DNA from: Lachnospiraceae bacterium
Lineage (GTDB): Bacteria > Bacillota > Clostridia > Lachnospirales > Lachnospiraceae
Direction: 5' to 3'
NCBI GenBank assembly: GCA_017552985.1
Contig: JAFZNO010000052.1
Coordinates: forward strand, 1-39,041
Length of the DNA stretch: 39,041 nt
A program made the translations under genes and the position numbers. Each line of letters opens with the position of its first letter. Position 1 is the first letter of the stretch. Below the pieces are notes generated by a model. It was not told the origin of the DNA, searched no databases, and saw only the letters and a list, made by a program, of their open reading frames with translations. Below are positions 1 to 9,500 of the stretch, in pieces.

Positions 1-3000
1 CCGCCACCGGATTGTTTCCGGCTGCGCTGTCCGCCACGCTTGTCACGCTGCCAGACGCCTTTGCCACCAGCACGTCACCTTCAAACAGACTTCCGCCCGT
101 CACGCTCACGGCGTCGTTTCCGTGGGCCGTGCCGTCATATGTCCATTCTTCGTCTACTGCCGTAATGGTGATTGCGGCGCTTGCATTTTTCATGGTCAGG
201 GCGCCGTCCGCGGTGGTTACCTCGTAGTTTCCGGGATCTCCCGTCTTAAATTCATAGCTTGCCAGCTGATTTACAACCGTGCCTTCCTCCGGGTAGGTGA
301 TCGAACCAGTCACAATCGCCGTGATCTCGTCACTGCCTGCAAGACCCGTCACGTCATATTCGTTCAGGCTTTGCGCCTTTCCGTTGTAAGTAAATTCCTC
401 GCTCCGTGCGGTAATTATCATCTTGCGTTTGCTGATCGTCAGGTTTCCTTCCTCTTTCAAAGGGTTTTCGAAGTTGTAACAATCACTGTTTTCAATAACG
501 TAAACAAAAGAGTTCTTCTCCGCGTCCCAGGAATCCCTTACGGCCACGGCCGTCGGCGAAATTGTTAGATTGTCGCCCGTACTCAGCGTAAATACCGTCT
601 GACCTTCAACGCCCTCAATCACTTCACCGTTATACGTCACCGTATATACTTGATAAGTATGACCTTCACCGTCGTACGTCCAATCCTTCGACGCAGATTC
701 GATCTTCAGCGAACCAGTTGCTTTTTTAACAGAGACCTCGATACATTTTTCCTCGGAATCGAGATGCTCTGCATCACCCACTGCCTTATACCACACGTAA
801 TAGGTTTTTGCTTCGGTTTTCTTCGGAATCGTCGTGGCATATGCGGATGCGGCAGGTTTCGTGGTTGCATTCACGCCGAGAGCATAGTACGTCGTACCGC
901 CCGATGCCTCACCAGCCGTCACAAGTTCCTGCTCATATCCTGCGTAGGTAAGATTATTACCAACCGGAGCTTTCGTGACAACCGCCGTTTCCTTTTGTGT
1001 ATAGACGTAAGTATACGTCGTATCTTCCGTAATCTCAGTCTCCGTGCTCGGCGTAACGTTCCAGGCTCCCTCCAGATAGATGCTGCCTGGCCTCTTTCCC
1101 ACTGCGGGAATCTGGTCTGCAGACAGTTTTAGTTTATCTGCCCCGATGCCATTAAGCGTCACGGTCTTGTCAGCCGTTGCTTCTTCGCCCTCGCCTTCAT
1201 TCCAGGAACCATTCTTCACCTTGAAGGTAACGACGTAAGAAAAGGCTTCCTTCGCGTTACATGCGCAAACGTGGTTCACGAAGGCATGGGATTCCGTCGC
1301 TCCCAGCTTACCGCAGTTTTTGCAGTAGAGCGTATGATTCTCTCCATTATTCCTGTAAATCTTATAATCATGGTCGTCACAAACCGTGATCTTCACCCAT
1401 TTTTCGTAACAGCCTTTCACACGCATCGAATAGGGCACAGGCGTCGCATCGCTGGAATCAATTATATAAACCTTCATCCCGCTAAAACTCACTTCGCCGG
1501 CGTCGTCATTACGTTCGCCGTGGCCAATGGCCTGCGCGTCATCTGCGCTATCCGTAGTGGCTACGACAAGACCGCCCGTGATGGTAACCTTGCCGCCTGG
1601 TGCTCCGTTGGCGCCGCCAATTCCCGCCGCACGGTGACCGCCGTTGGCATATACCGTGCCGCCGCTGATCCGGACGGTGCCGCCCTTGCCTCCGTTTGTC
1701 GTGGTGTTGGAGTAGCCGCTCCCGCCGCCGCCTCCAATTCCTGCCGCCCAGGAAAAGCCGTTGGCGTAAACAGTTCCTCCCGTAATGGTAACCGTACCGC
1801 CGTCACCGGCGTTTCTGTTAACGGTATCAGTTCCGCCGCCGCCAATTCCCGCGCCGCCGGTAGTCGGATTATCTTTGTTGCCGCCGTTGGCCGTTACTTT
1901 TCCGCCATTGATGGTAACCGTGCCGCCGTCACCATATCGTCCGCCGCCAATTCCTGCACCTCTCTCGCCGCCGTTTGCATTAATTACGCCGCCGTTGATA
2001 ATGACCGTTCCGCAACCCTCGTCGTCATTTCCGCCAATGCCCGCCTGGTACTTGCCCGACGTTGTTACGGTAAGTTTTCCCGCAGTGTTTTCGCTAAGGC
2101 TCTGTGCCCAGATCGTAAGGCTTGTGCCCTCAGGAACGTTTACTCCCGCAATTGCCGTCAGCTCTGCCCCGTCACAGAGGATCAGGTTCACGTCGCCTTT
2201 CACGTTCAGCCTGGAATCCATCGTGACGTTTTCACTTACCACGTACCAGCCGCTGTCAAGGTTATTGTACGAGTCAATGCGATATGCACTGACGGGGCCT
2301 TTCGGTACGCCTGCGGCGTCCACGTAGGATACGTTTAGGGTCACGTCCGTTTCACTTGTAATTTTTGCCCAATAATTATCTTGAATGGCTGATGCGCCGT
2401 TGGAATTATCATACAGCTGCGTATTGTTTTTGCCGTCTCCCGCGATCACGATCATTTCGCCGCCCAGGGTCACGGTGCCTGCGTCGCCGTTATGTTCCCC
2501 GTGGCCGATGGCCTGCGCATCTTTTTGGCTGATCGTAGTGGCTACGACAAGACCGCCCGTAATCTCCACCGTGCCGCCCTGAGATCCGTTTGCGCCACCA
2601 ATGCCTGCCGCGCGGTGTCCGCCGTTGGCGTAAACCGTTCCGCCGCTGATCTGGACGTTGCCGCCCTTGCCTCCGTTTGACGTATTGCCAGAGTTGCCGG
2701 TTCCACCGCCGCCGCCGATTCCCGCGGCCCAGGAAAATCCGTTTGCGTAAACGGTTCCGCCAGTGATGATGACCGTGCCGCCGTCACCGCCTTTTAAACT
2801 GTCGACGTCACATCCGCCGCCGCCAATTCCCGCGCCGCCGGTAGCCGGCTCACCTTCGTCTCCGCCATTGGCCGTTACGGTTCCGCCGCTAATGGTAACC
2901 TTGCCGCCGTCACCTTGTAATCCTCCGCCAATGCCTGCGCTCTGCCGGCCGCCGGTAGCCGTTACGGTACCGCCAGTGATGGTAACGTCGCCGCCGTATC

Positions 3001-6000
3001 CAGCCACTATGTCATTGTTCATCCATCCGCCGCCTCCGATTCCGGGACCCCATTGCCCGCCGGTAGCGTTCACCGTGCCGCCGTTTATGGCAATCACGCC
3101 GCCGGAGCCGGCCCTGCCGCCGCCGATTCCCGCGCCTTTATAACCGCCGTTGGCCGTTACGTTGCCGCCGTTAATGATGATCGTTCCCGAATCCTTTTGA
3201 TCGTCACTGCCAATGGCAGAATAGCATTCTATTCCCGCCGCCCTTAAGGCTCCGGTTTGTCCGCTCTGACCGTAAATGGTAAGGCTGTACCCTTTATTTA
3301 CGCCAACACCCTTGTTTGCCGTCAGCTGCGCCCCGTCACAGAGGATCAGGTTCACGTCGCCTTTCACGTTCAGCCTGGAATCCATCGTGACGTTCCCACT
3401 TACCGCGTACCAGCCGCTGCCAAGGTTATTGTACGAACCAATGCGATATGCCTCAACGGGGCCTTGGGGTACGCCTGCGGCATCCACGTAGGATACGCTT
3501 AAGGTCGCTTCCTTAACGTCTGTAATTTTTGCCCAATAATTATCGTGACAAGCAGAAACGCCGTCAGACTTTTCAAACAATTGCGTATTGTTTTCGCCGT
3601 CTCCTGCGATCACATTCATTTCGTCGCCCAAGGTCAGGCTGCCGGCGCCTTCATTATGCTCGCCGTGACCAATGGCCTGCGCATCATCTTTGCTGAGCGT
3701 AGTGGCTACGACAAGACCGCCCGTGATCTCCACCGTGCCGCCCGGAGCTCCGTTCGCGCAGCCAATGCCTGCCGCGCGGTGTCCGCCGTTGGCGTAAACC
3801 GTTCCACCGCTGATCAGGACGTTGCCGCCCTTGCCTCCGTTTGACGTATCTTCAGAACTGCCGCTCCCGCCGCCGCCGCCAATGCCTGCCGCCCAGGAAA
3901 AGCCATTGGCGTAAACGGTTCCGCCGGTGATGGTAACCGTGCCGCCGTTACCGGCGTTTTTGTTACCGGTATCAGTTCCACCGCCGCCAATTCCCGCGCC
4001 GCCGGAAGTAGGGTCATCTTCGTTGCCGCCGGCTGCCGTTACAATTCCGCCGGTGATGGTAACCATGCCGCCGTCACCTTGATATCCGCCGCCGATTCCC
4101 GCGCCATACTGGCCGCCGGCTGCCGTTACGTTTCCGCCGTTTACGATAATCACGCCGCCGGAGCCGGCCCTGCCGCCGCCAATCCCGGCACTCTTGTAAC
4201 CGCCTTTGGCCGTTACGCTGCCGCCGTTAATGATAATCGTACCCGAATCCTTTTGATCATCGCTTCCAATGGCGGAATAGCAATCGTTTCCGAAAGCCTT
4301 CAAGGCTCCGGTTTGACCGCTCTGGCCGTATATGGTCAGGCTGTACCCGCTGTTTACGCCAATGCCTGCGTTTACCGTCAGCTCTGCCCCGTCACAGAGG
4401 ATCAGGTTCACGTCGCCTTTCACGTTCAGCCTGGAATCCATCGTGACGTTCCCACTTACCACGTACCAGCCGCTGCCTAGGTTATTGCTCGTGCCAATGC
4501 GGTACGCACTGACGGGGCCTTTCGGTACGCCTGCGGCGTCCACGTAGGATACGCTCAGGGTCACGTCCGTTTCACTTGTGATTTTTGCCCAATGATTATC
4601 TTGACAGGCCAAGGCGCCGTTGGAATTATCATACAGCTGCGTGTTGTTTTCGCCGTCTCCCGCAATCACGATCATTTCGCCGCCCAGGGTCACGGTGCCT
4701 GCGTCGCCGTTATGCTCGCCGTGACCAATGGCCTGCGCATCATCTTTGCTGATCGTAGTGGCTACGACAAGACCGCCCGTGATCTCCACCGTGCCGCCCG
4801 GAGCTCCGTTCGCGCCGCCAATGCCTGCCGCGCGGTGTCCGCCGTTGGCGTAAACCGTTCCACCGCTGATCAGGACGTTGCCGCCCTTGCCTCCGTTTGA
4901 CGTAGTGGCAGCGTTGCCGTTTCCGCCGCCTCCGCCAATTCCTGCTGCCCAAGAAAATCCGTTCGCATAAACGGTACCGCCAGTGATGATGACCGTGCCG
5001 CCGGAACCGGCCATCATATTACCTTTATTTGATCCGCCGCCACCAATTCCTGCTCCGCCGGTAACCGGTGCGTTTTCGTTGCCGCCGTTTGCCGTAACCT
5101 TTCCGCCGTTAATGGTAACCGTACCGCCGTCACCGTAAAGCCCGCCGCCGATTCCAGCGCTTCTCTCGCCTCCGTTTGCGTTAATTACGCCGCCGTTAAT
5201 GGTAACCGTGCCGCAACTTTCGCCGCTGTTTCCGCCAATGCCTGCCTGATACTGGCCCGGCGTCGTCGCCGTAAGTTTTCCCGCAGTGTTTTCGCTAAGG
5301 CTCTGTGCCCAGACCGTAAGACTATTGCCCTCAGGAACGTTCACTCCTGCGCTTGCCGTCAGCTCCGCTCCGTCACAGAGGATCAGATTTACGTTGCCTG
5401 AAACGGTGATCCGCTTCTCAACCGTCACGTTGGCATTCACCACGTACCAGCCGGTAGTCATCTCCGTCATTCCATCCGTGACAAAATCATAATCCGCCTG
5501 CGTTTTATTGGCATTACCTTCATCCGTAGGATCGAGATAGGGGATGCTTTCAATGCTTGTATTTGTGAACACGGCCGTTTGTACCAGCTCCGTCCCGTCA
5601 GCAACCAGATTCCCCTCTTCGTCTTCCTTTACCTTAATCGTTACCGTCCTGTCAGATGAATCATAGGTTATGCCGCCCAAATACTCACCCTTGTGTGATT
5701 CGGAAATCACGTACTCATATTGTCCCGCTTCCGTGAACGTGATCTTTCCAAAGCTCTCCGTATATCCTGCGGAGTCTTTGGTCACGGTAACCTGCGTCAT
5801 TTCGGGTAATGGTGATTCACCCAGTGACGAGATAGTGAATTCGAATTCGTCCTCGCTTTTCCACGCACGGCCAACAAGGTTTGCACACGCCATGATTTCG
5901 CCTTCACAAGTCGCAGCATCACTCGTTTCACTGGCTTTTGCTACCATTGGAATGGAAAAGACGTCCACGGTAGTCAGCATCATTACAAAAGAAAGAACAA

Positions 6001-6046
6001 TGCTTAGAATTCTCGAACCCGTCCTCTTGCCATATCTTTTACTCAT
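1..6046 (-). CDS. Giant secreted surface protein 3 (partial; pilin isopeptide, beta-solenoid and MBG-like domains)
   Basis: Partial gene: 2015 codons are visible and the C-terminus lies off the left edge. The ATG at 6046 has AGGAGG seven bases upstream and overlaps the TGA of the small membrane gene by four bases (ATGA), so translation is probably coupled. A signal peptide (basic start, hydrophobic core, cleavage near residue 40) is followed by a Spy0128/FctA-like domain at about 55-163, ending in ITYD and FTNT, typical of self-crosslinking pilin domains. Residues about 195-1520 are four near-repeated solenoid modules rich in TINGG and AGIGGG. A Cys/His-rich segment (about 1556-1596; CxxC, CxC) resembles a zinc ribbon. 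From about 1776 on are MBG-like domains (WTYDG, FTYNG). It is probably a cell-wall adhesin or scaffold. The ligand is unknown, and a C-terminal LysM, as in the two neighbours, is only inferred. Confidence 0.88.
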   Translation of the reverse strand, partial: MSKRYGKRTGSRILSIVLSFVMMLTTVDVFSIPMVAKASETSDAATCEGEIMACANLVGRAWKSEDEFEFTISSLGESPLPEMTQVTVTKDSAGYTESFGKITFTEAGQYEYVISESHKGEYLGGITYDSSDRTVTIKVKEDEEGNLVADGTELVQTAVFTNTSIESIPYLDPTDEGNANKTQADYDFVTDGMTEMTTGWYVVNANVTVEKRITVSGNVNLILCDGAELTASAGVNVPEGNSLTVWAQSLSENTAGKLTATTPGQYQAGIGGNSGESCGTVTINGGVINANGGERSAGIGGGLYGDGGTVTINGGKVTANGGNENAPVTGGAGIGGGGSNKGNMMAGSGGTVIITGGTVYANGFSWAAGIGGGGGNGNAATTSNGGKGGNVLISGGTVYANGGHRAAGIGGANGAPGGTVEITGGLVVATTISKDDAQAIGHGEHNGDAGTVTLGGEMIVIAGDGENNTQLYDNSNGALACQDNHWAKITSETDVTLSVSYVDAAGVPKGPVSAYRIGTSNNLGSGWYVVSGNVTMDSRLNVKGDVNLILCDGAELTVNAGIGVNSGYSLTIYGQSGQTGALKAFGNDCYSAIGSDDQKDSGTIIINGGSVTAKGGYKSAGIGGGRAGSGGVIIVNGGNVTAAGGQYGAGIGGGYQGDGGMVTITGGIVTAAGGNEDDPTSGGAGIGGGGTDTGNKNAGNGGTVTITGGTVYANGFSWAAGIGGGGGSGSSEDTSNGGKGGNVLISGGTVYANGGHRAAGIGCANGAPGGTVEITGGLVVATTLSKDDAQAIGHGEHNEGAGSLTLGDEMNVIAGDGENNTQLFEKSDGVSACHDNYWAKITDVKEATLSVSYVDAAGVPQGPVEAYRIGSYNNLGSGWYAVSGNVTMDSRLNVKGDVNLILCDGAQLTANKGVGVNKGYSLTIYGQSGQTGALRAAGIECYSAIGSDDQKDSGTIIINGGNVTANGGYKGAGIGGGRAGSGGVIAINGGTVNATGGQWGPGIGGGGWMNNDIVAGYGGDVTITGGTVTATGGRQSAGIGGGLQGDGGKVTISGGTVTANGGDEGEPATGGAGIGGGGCDVDSLKGGDGGTVIITGGTVYANGFSWAAGIGGGGGTGNSGNTSNGGKGGNVQISGGTVYANGGHRAAGIGGANGSQGGTVEITGGLVVATTISQKDAQAIGHGEHNGDAGTVTLGGEMIVIAGDGKNNTQLYDNSNGASAIQDNYWAKITSETDVTLNVSYVDAAGVPKGPVSAYRIDSYNNLDSGWYVVSENVTMDSRLNVKGDVNLILCDGAELTAIAGVNVPEGTSLTIWAQSLSENTAGKLTVTTSGKYQAGIGGNDDEGCGTVIINGGVINANGGERGAGIGGGRYGDGGTVTINGGKVTANGGNKDNPTTGGAGIGGGGTDTVNRNAGDGGTVTITGGTVYANGFSWAAGIGGGGGSGYSNTTTNGGKGGTVRISGGTVYANGGHRAAGIGGANGAPGGKVTITGGLVVATTDSADDAQAIGHGERNDDAGEVSFSGMKVYIIDSSDATPVPYSMRVKGCYEKWVKITVCDDHDYKIYRNNGENHTLYCKNCGKLGATESHAFVNHVCACNAKEAFSYVVTFKVKNGSWNEGEGEEATADKTVTLNGIGADKLKLSADQIPAVGKRPGSIYLEGAWNVTPSTETEITEDTTYTYVYTQKETAVVTKAPVGNNLTYAGYEQELVTAGEASGGTTYYALGVNATTKPAASAYATTIPKKTEAKTYYVWYKAVGDAEHLDSEEKCIEVSVKKATGSLKIESASKDWTYDGEGHTYQVYTVTYNGEVIEGVEGQTVFTLSTGDNLTISPTAVAVRDSWDAEKNSFVYVIENSDCYNFENPLKEEGNLTISKRKMIITARSEEFTYNGKAQSLNEYDVTGLAGSDEITAIVTGSITYPEEGTVVNQLASYEFKTGDPGNYEVTTADGALTMKNASAAITITAVDEEWTYDGTAHGNDAVSVTGGSLFEGDVLVAKASGSVTSVADSAAGNNPVA
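1480..5460 (-). repeat. Four tandem ~1.0-1.16 kb near-identical modules inside giant 3
   Basis: Two landmark sequences recur at matching offsets. GGCCTGCGC (plus strand) starts at 1529, 2510, 3674 and 4730. ATCAGGTTCACGTCGCC-like sequence starts at 2181, 3345, 4401 and, diverged, 5392. The modules are therefore about 981-1164 bp (roughly 330-390 residues) with long identical stretches, so they arose by recent internal duplication or are kept alike by gene conversion. Each module encodes a NLILCDGAELT strand, an AQS or GQS segment, and a run of AGIGGG / TINGG coils. Confidence 0.9.
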
Positions 6047-6387
6047 AATTCTTCCTCCTGCGCGTTTTGTTCTTCTGAAGCGCCTTCCCCTTTTTCTTTG
6101 TTCCGGTAGTACTTGATGCTCAGCGTGATCGCCACTCCAAAGGCAAAGGCGATCAGTGCCGTCAGCACGTAACTGCCTGCCTCTGCCGGCATGAGGAACG
6201 AACCATAAAGCGTCTCTCCGCCCGCTTTGCCAACGCCGGTAAAAATACTCAGCACCGCCAGAAGCACTAACGCAAGGCCGGCCGTCGAAGCCGACAGGAT
6301 GCGTCTTACCCTTTGCTCATGCCTTTGTTTGATCCTCTTCCCTCGTCGTTTGATCTCCTCAAACGCCGCTTCTTCCCTATATTTCAC
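6043..6387 (-). CDS. Small two-helix membrane protein A, paralog of 19469-19813 and 19988-20302
   Basis: 114 aa. The GTG start is set by GAGGAGG about ten bases upstream and by alignment with two paralogs that also start GTGAAATAT. About 30 N-terminal residues are charged (FEEIKRRG, HEQRVRRIL), then a hydrophobic helix at about 31-50, a short outside loop with GETLYGSFLMPAEAG, a second helix at about 73-91, and a charged C-terminal tail. Both termini should be cytoplasmic. It overlaps giant 3 by four bases, so the two are made together. The region around MPAEAG through YYRNKEK is almost identical to paralog B, also at DNA level, which indicates recent duplication or conversion. I recognise no named family. 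A role in export, anchoring or sensing of the giant protein is inference. Confidence 0.85.
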   Translation of the reverse strand: MKYREEAAFEEIKRRGKRIKQRHEQRVRRILSASTAGLALVLLAVLSIFTGVGKAGGETLYGSFLMPAEAGSYVLTALIAFAFGVAITLSIKYYRNKEKGEGASEEQNAQEEEL

Positions 6388-6490
6388 AACAGTATCCTCC
6401 TCTCAACAACCCCCTCGTTCAAGCAAGCATCCCACTTTCTTTATTATTTAATTGCAGCAATTTTCATTTTTACTCACTTAATATTTTTAA
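6388..6490 (-). promoter_or_regulatory. Conserved leader/promoter region of the small protein A - giant 3 unit
   Basis: Minus-strand sequence here aligns with the region before paralog B. GTGAGTAAA (6477-6469) and TGCAATTA (6456-6449) lie 90 and 69 bases upstream of the GTG, exactly as in the other unit. AAAGAAAGTG and GAGGGGG are also shared. The elements probably include the promoter. I cannot assign -35/-10 boxes securely; ATGAAA followed by TAAAGA is one option, and an ECF-type promoter with a TGAAAAT-like -35 is another. Confidence 0.5.
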
Positions 6491-6500
6491 GTTGAATGAT

Positions 6501-6548
6501 AAAAAAGAAATGATTTCAACGCGGCAAACGCCACGTCGAAACCATTTC
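6501..6548 (-). terminator. Rho-independent terminator after giant 2
   Basis: On the minus strand GAAATGGTTTCGACGTGGC, a GTTT loop, and GCCGCGTTGAAATCATTTC form a 19-bp stem with a few G-U or mismatched pairs, followed directly by six T. It lies about 35 bases past the stop of giant 2 and just before the leader of the next unit, so it separates the two transcripts. Confidence 0.85.
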
Positions 6549-6583
6549 TCTTTATCCCCTCATATGATTTACTTCATGAAAAA

Positions 6584-9500
6584 TTAGTACTTCAGCACCT
6601 GTCCTGCCCTGATAAAGTCAGGATTCTTGATCTTGTTTACGTCCACGAGATACTTCTGCTTCACGTGCAGCTTTCTTGCGATCCTGCTCAGGGTGTCGCC
6701 GCTCTTTACGACGTAAATGCCGGAAATCTCACTGGTTGCCACTTCTGCCTCCGCCTTGCCGTAAGTGCAGTAGAGGTAAACGGGACCGTACCACTCAACG
6801 CCTTCCACCGTCTTTACGATCTTGCCTGGCATCGTCACGCTATACTTCTCGTTCTCATACACGTAATCAAATATCAGCGTTATGTCCGGATGATCCTCCA
6901 GCGTCTTCAGGATGTCCTTCGGCAGTGAAGTTCCCTTGTTCCAGTAGACGCTCTGTTCTCCGCCAAGCGCGATCGCGTACCGGAGCCTTTCGCGGAGCTC
7001 ATCCAGGTAATCTCCGTATTCGTTCGTTACGACCGTCGTGCTTCCGCCGGAATCCTTCTTGTTCTCCTTGAAGGTTGCCTTGTAAGTTGCCTCTCCCGTT
7101 ACTGCCGCGGGCGTTACGTCCCAGCCCGTGAAGGTATAGGTATAATCTGCCGTTTCTGCCTTTACTGCGTCAGCGTGGGTCGGTACCTCGCCGTACTCAA
7201 CGATCGTCTCGTCGATCAGGCTTCCGTCGTCCATCAGCCAAGTGATCTTGTAGCCGTTCGTCAGCTCGCCAAAGGTTGCCTTGTAGGTTGCCTCTCCCGT
7301 TACTGCCACGGGCGCCTTGTCCCATCCGGTGAATATGTAATTGTGTTCCGCCGTATTCTTCTTCACTGCGTCCGCGTGGGTCGGTACTTCGCCGTACTCC
7401 ACGGTGGTCTCGTCGATCAGGCTTCCGTCATCCATCAGCCAGGTGATCTTGTAGCTGTTCACGCTGTCTGAGAAGACTGCCTTATACTCTGCTTCTCCCA
7501 CCACGGCCTTCACGCTCGGCGTCCAGCCTGAGAAAACATAAGTCTTCTCAGCCGTTGCCTTCTTCGTAACACTCTCGTGAACCGGAATCTCGCCGTACTC
7601 CACGGTGGTCTCGTCGATCAGGCTTCCGTCATCCATCTGCCAGGTGATCTTGTAGCTGTTCTTCGCCTTGCTGAAGGTTGCCTTGTAAGTTGCCTCTCCC
7701 GTTACCGCCACGGGCGCTTTGTCCCATCCCGTGAAGGTATAGGTATATTCAGCCGTTGCCTTCTTCGTTGCGTCCGCGTGGGCCGGTACCTCGCCGTACT
7801 CCACGGTGGTCTCGTCGATCAGGCTTCCGTCATCCATCTGCCACGTGATCTTGTAGCTGTTCTTCGTCTCGTTGAAGGTTGCCACGTAGGTCGTGTCTCC
7901 CGTTACCTTCACGGGCGTTTTGTCCCATCCGGTAAAGGTGTAGGAAAACTCAGCCGTTGCCTCCTTCGTTGCGTCCGCGTGGGTCGGAACCTTGCCGTAC
8001 TCCACGGTGGTCTCGTCGATTAGGCTTCCGTCATCCAACAACCAAGTAATCTTGTAACTGTTTGTCGAATCCGCAAAGGTTGCCGTATAAACCGCCGTAC
8101 CCGTCACTGCAACGACGTTCTTGTCCCAACCCTGGAAAACAAACGTCTTTTCTGTCGTCGCGGTCTTCTTGGGCGTTTCGCCGGCATACACGGGTACTTC
8201 ACCGTAAGCAATTTCCGTGCTCTGTAATACCGTGCCGTCCTCGTTTACAAAGGTAATAAAATATTTCCGCTTTACCGTGTTATAAGTTGCCGAATACGTA
8301 GCCTCACCGGTTACGGCCGTAACCGCAGGACTCCATCCCTTGAAGGGATACATATTCTCATCCGTGGAACCCTTAACCGGCGTCACGCTCGCATATGCGG
8401 GAACGGTGCCGTACTCCACTTCACTAGAGAACAATTCGCTTCCGTTATCATCCTGGAACGTAATGACGTATTTCCTCAAAATTTCCTTATACGTTACCTT
8501 GTAGGTTGCCTTGTCCGTTACTGCCTCAAGTTCTTTATCCCAACCGTCAAATTCATACTTATACTGATTTGTTTCTGCTTTATCAGGAATGGTGCCTTCG
8601 AATTTAGGCATTTTCCCATATTCCACTTCGCTGCTCTGCAATACGTTTCCATTCTCGTCAACGAACTGGATCTCGTATTTATTCAGAATATCCTCATAGG
8701 TTGCGGTATAGGTAGCCGTTCCTGCAACTGCTTCAAGTTCTGCATCCCAAGCCTTAAACTTATAGGAATACTGCTGCGTTGCCTCTTTCTTAGGCTCCTT
8801 GCCGGCATAAACGGGCATTTCGCCATAAGTTACTTCACTGCTGTAAAGCTCGCTTCCATCCTCATTTAAGAACGTGATAACGTATTTCATCTTCTGGAAC
8901 TCTGCGGAAACCGTAGCATCTCCCTCAGGCATGGTAAAAGTATAGGTATTCTCATCAACCTTCGCCGCGTCAACCGTTGTCGTTCCAGCCGTCACTGTCA
9001 GAGACTTCAGCTCATAGTGTTCCTCCGCCTCTACGGTCACGGTAACCGACGTTCCTTTCTCTGCAACCATCGGGGCATTCACGCTTCCGTTTTGAATGCC
9101 AGTTGCCACGTTAACGTGATAATAGTCCGCAGGAACCAACGTTCTGCCTGCAAGCGCACTCTTGTTGGCATCCTCTGTCTTTCCAAAAAGCGTTCCGTCG
9201 TTTGCATCCTTAAAGCCGCACAAAAGCTTTACGGTACCGTCGTAAGAATCAGCCTTTACGGACATGCTCTCTGCCGTCTCTGCACTACTTCCGATGGTAA
9301 CGGTGGTACCCGTTCCATCTTGTCCAGCTCCGATGCCTGCGCTTCCGGTTCCGCCAACGGCATTTATCTTTCCTCCCGTGATGATAACTTCAATGCCTTC
9401 GGATTCAAAGCCGCCGCCAATGCCTGCACCGCTTTCGCCGTAATCTTTGTCAGTTCCGCCGGTGGCATTAACTACGCCGCCGTTAATCAGGACCTTTCCG

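Noticed and set aside
1271-2338. Long open frames on the plus strand opposite giant 3, up to 355 codons
   Set aside because: They mirror the repeated Gly-rich solenoid codons on the minus strand, have odd Ala/Val/Pro-rich composition, and lack ribosome sites.
1480-5460. CRISPR-like or satellite array
   Set aside because: Repeats are about 1 kb, in frame, and encode protein; there are no short direct repeats with unique spacers.
7175-8023. Plus-strand frames with repeated LVDQASVIH units
   Set aside because: They are the antisense shadow of the InlB-type repeats; the repetition is inherited from the real gene.
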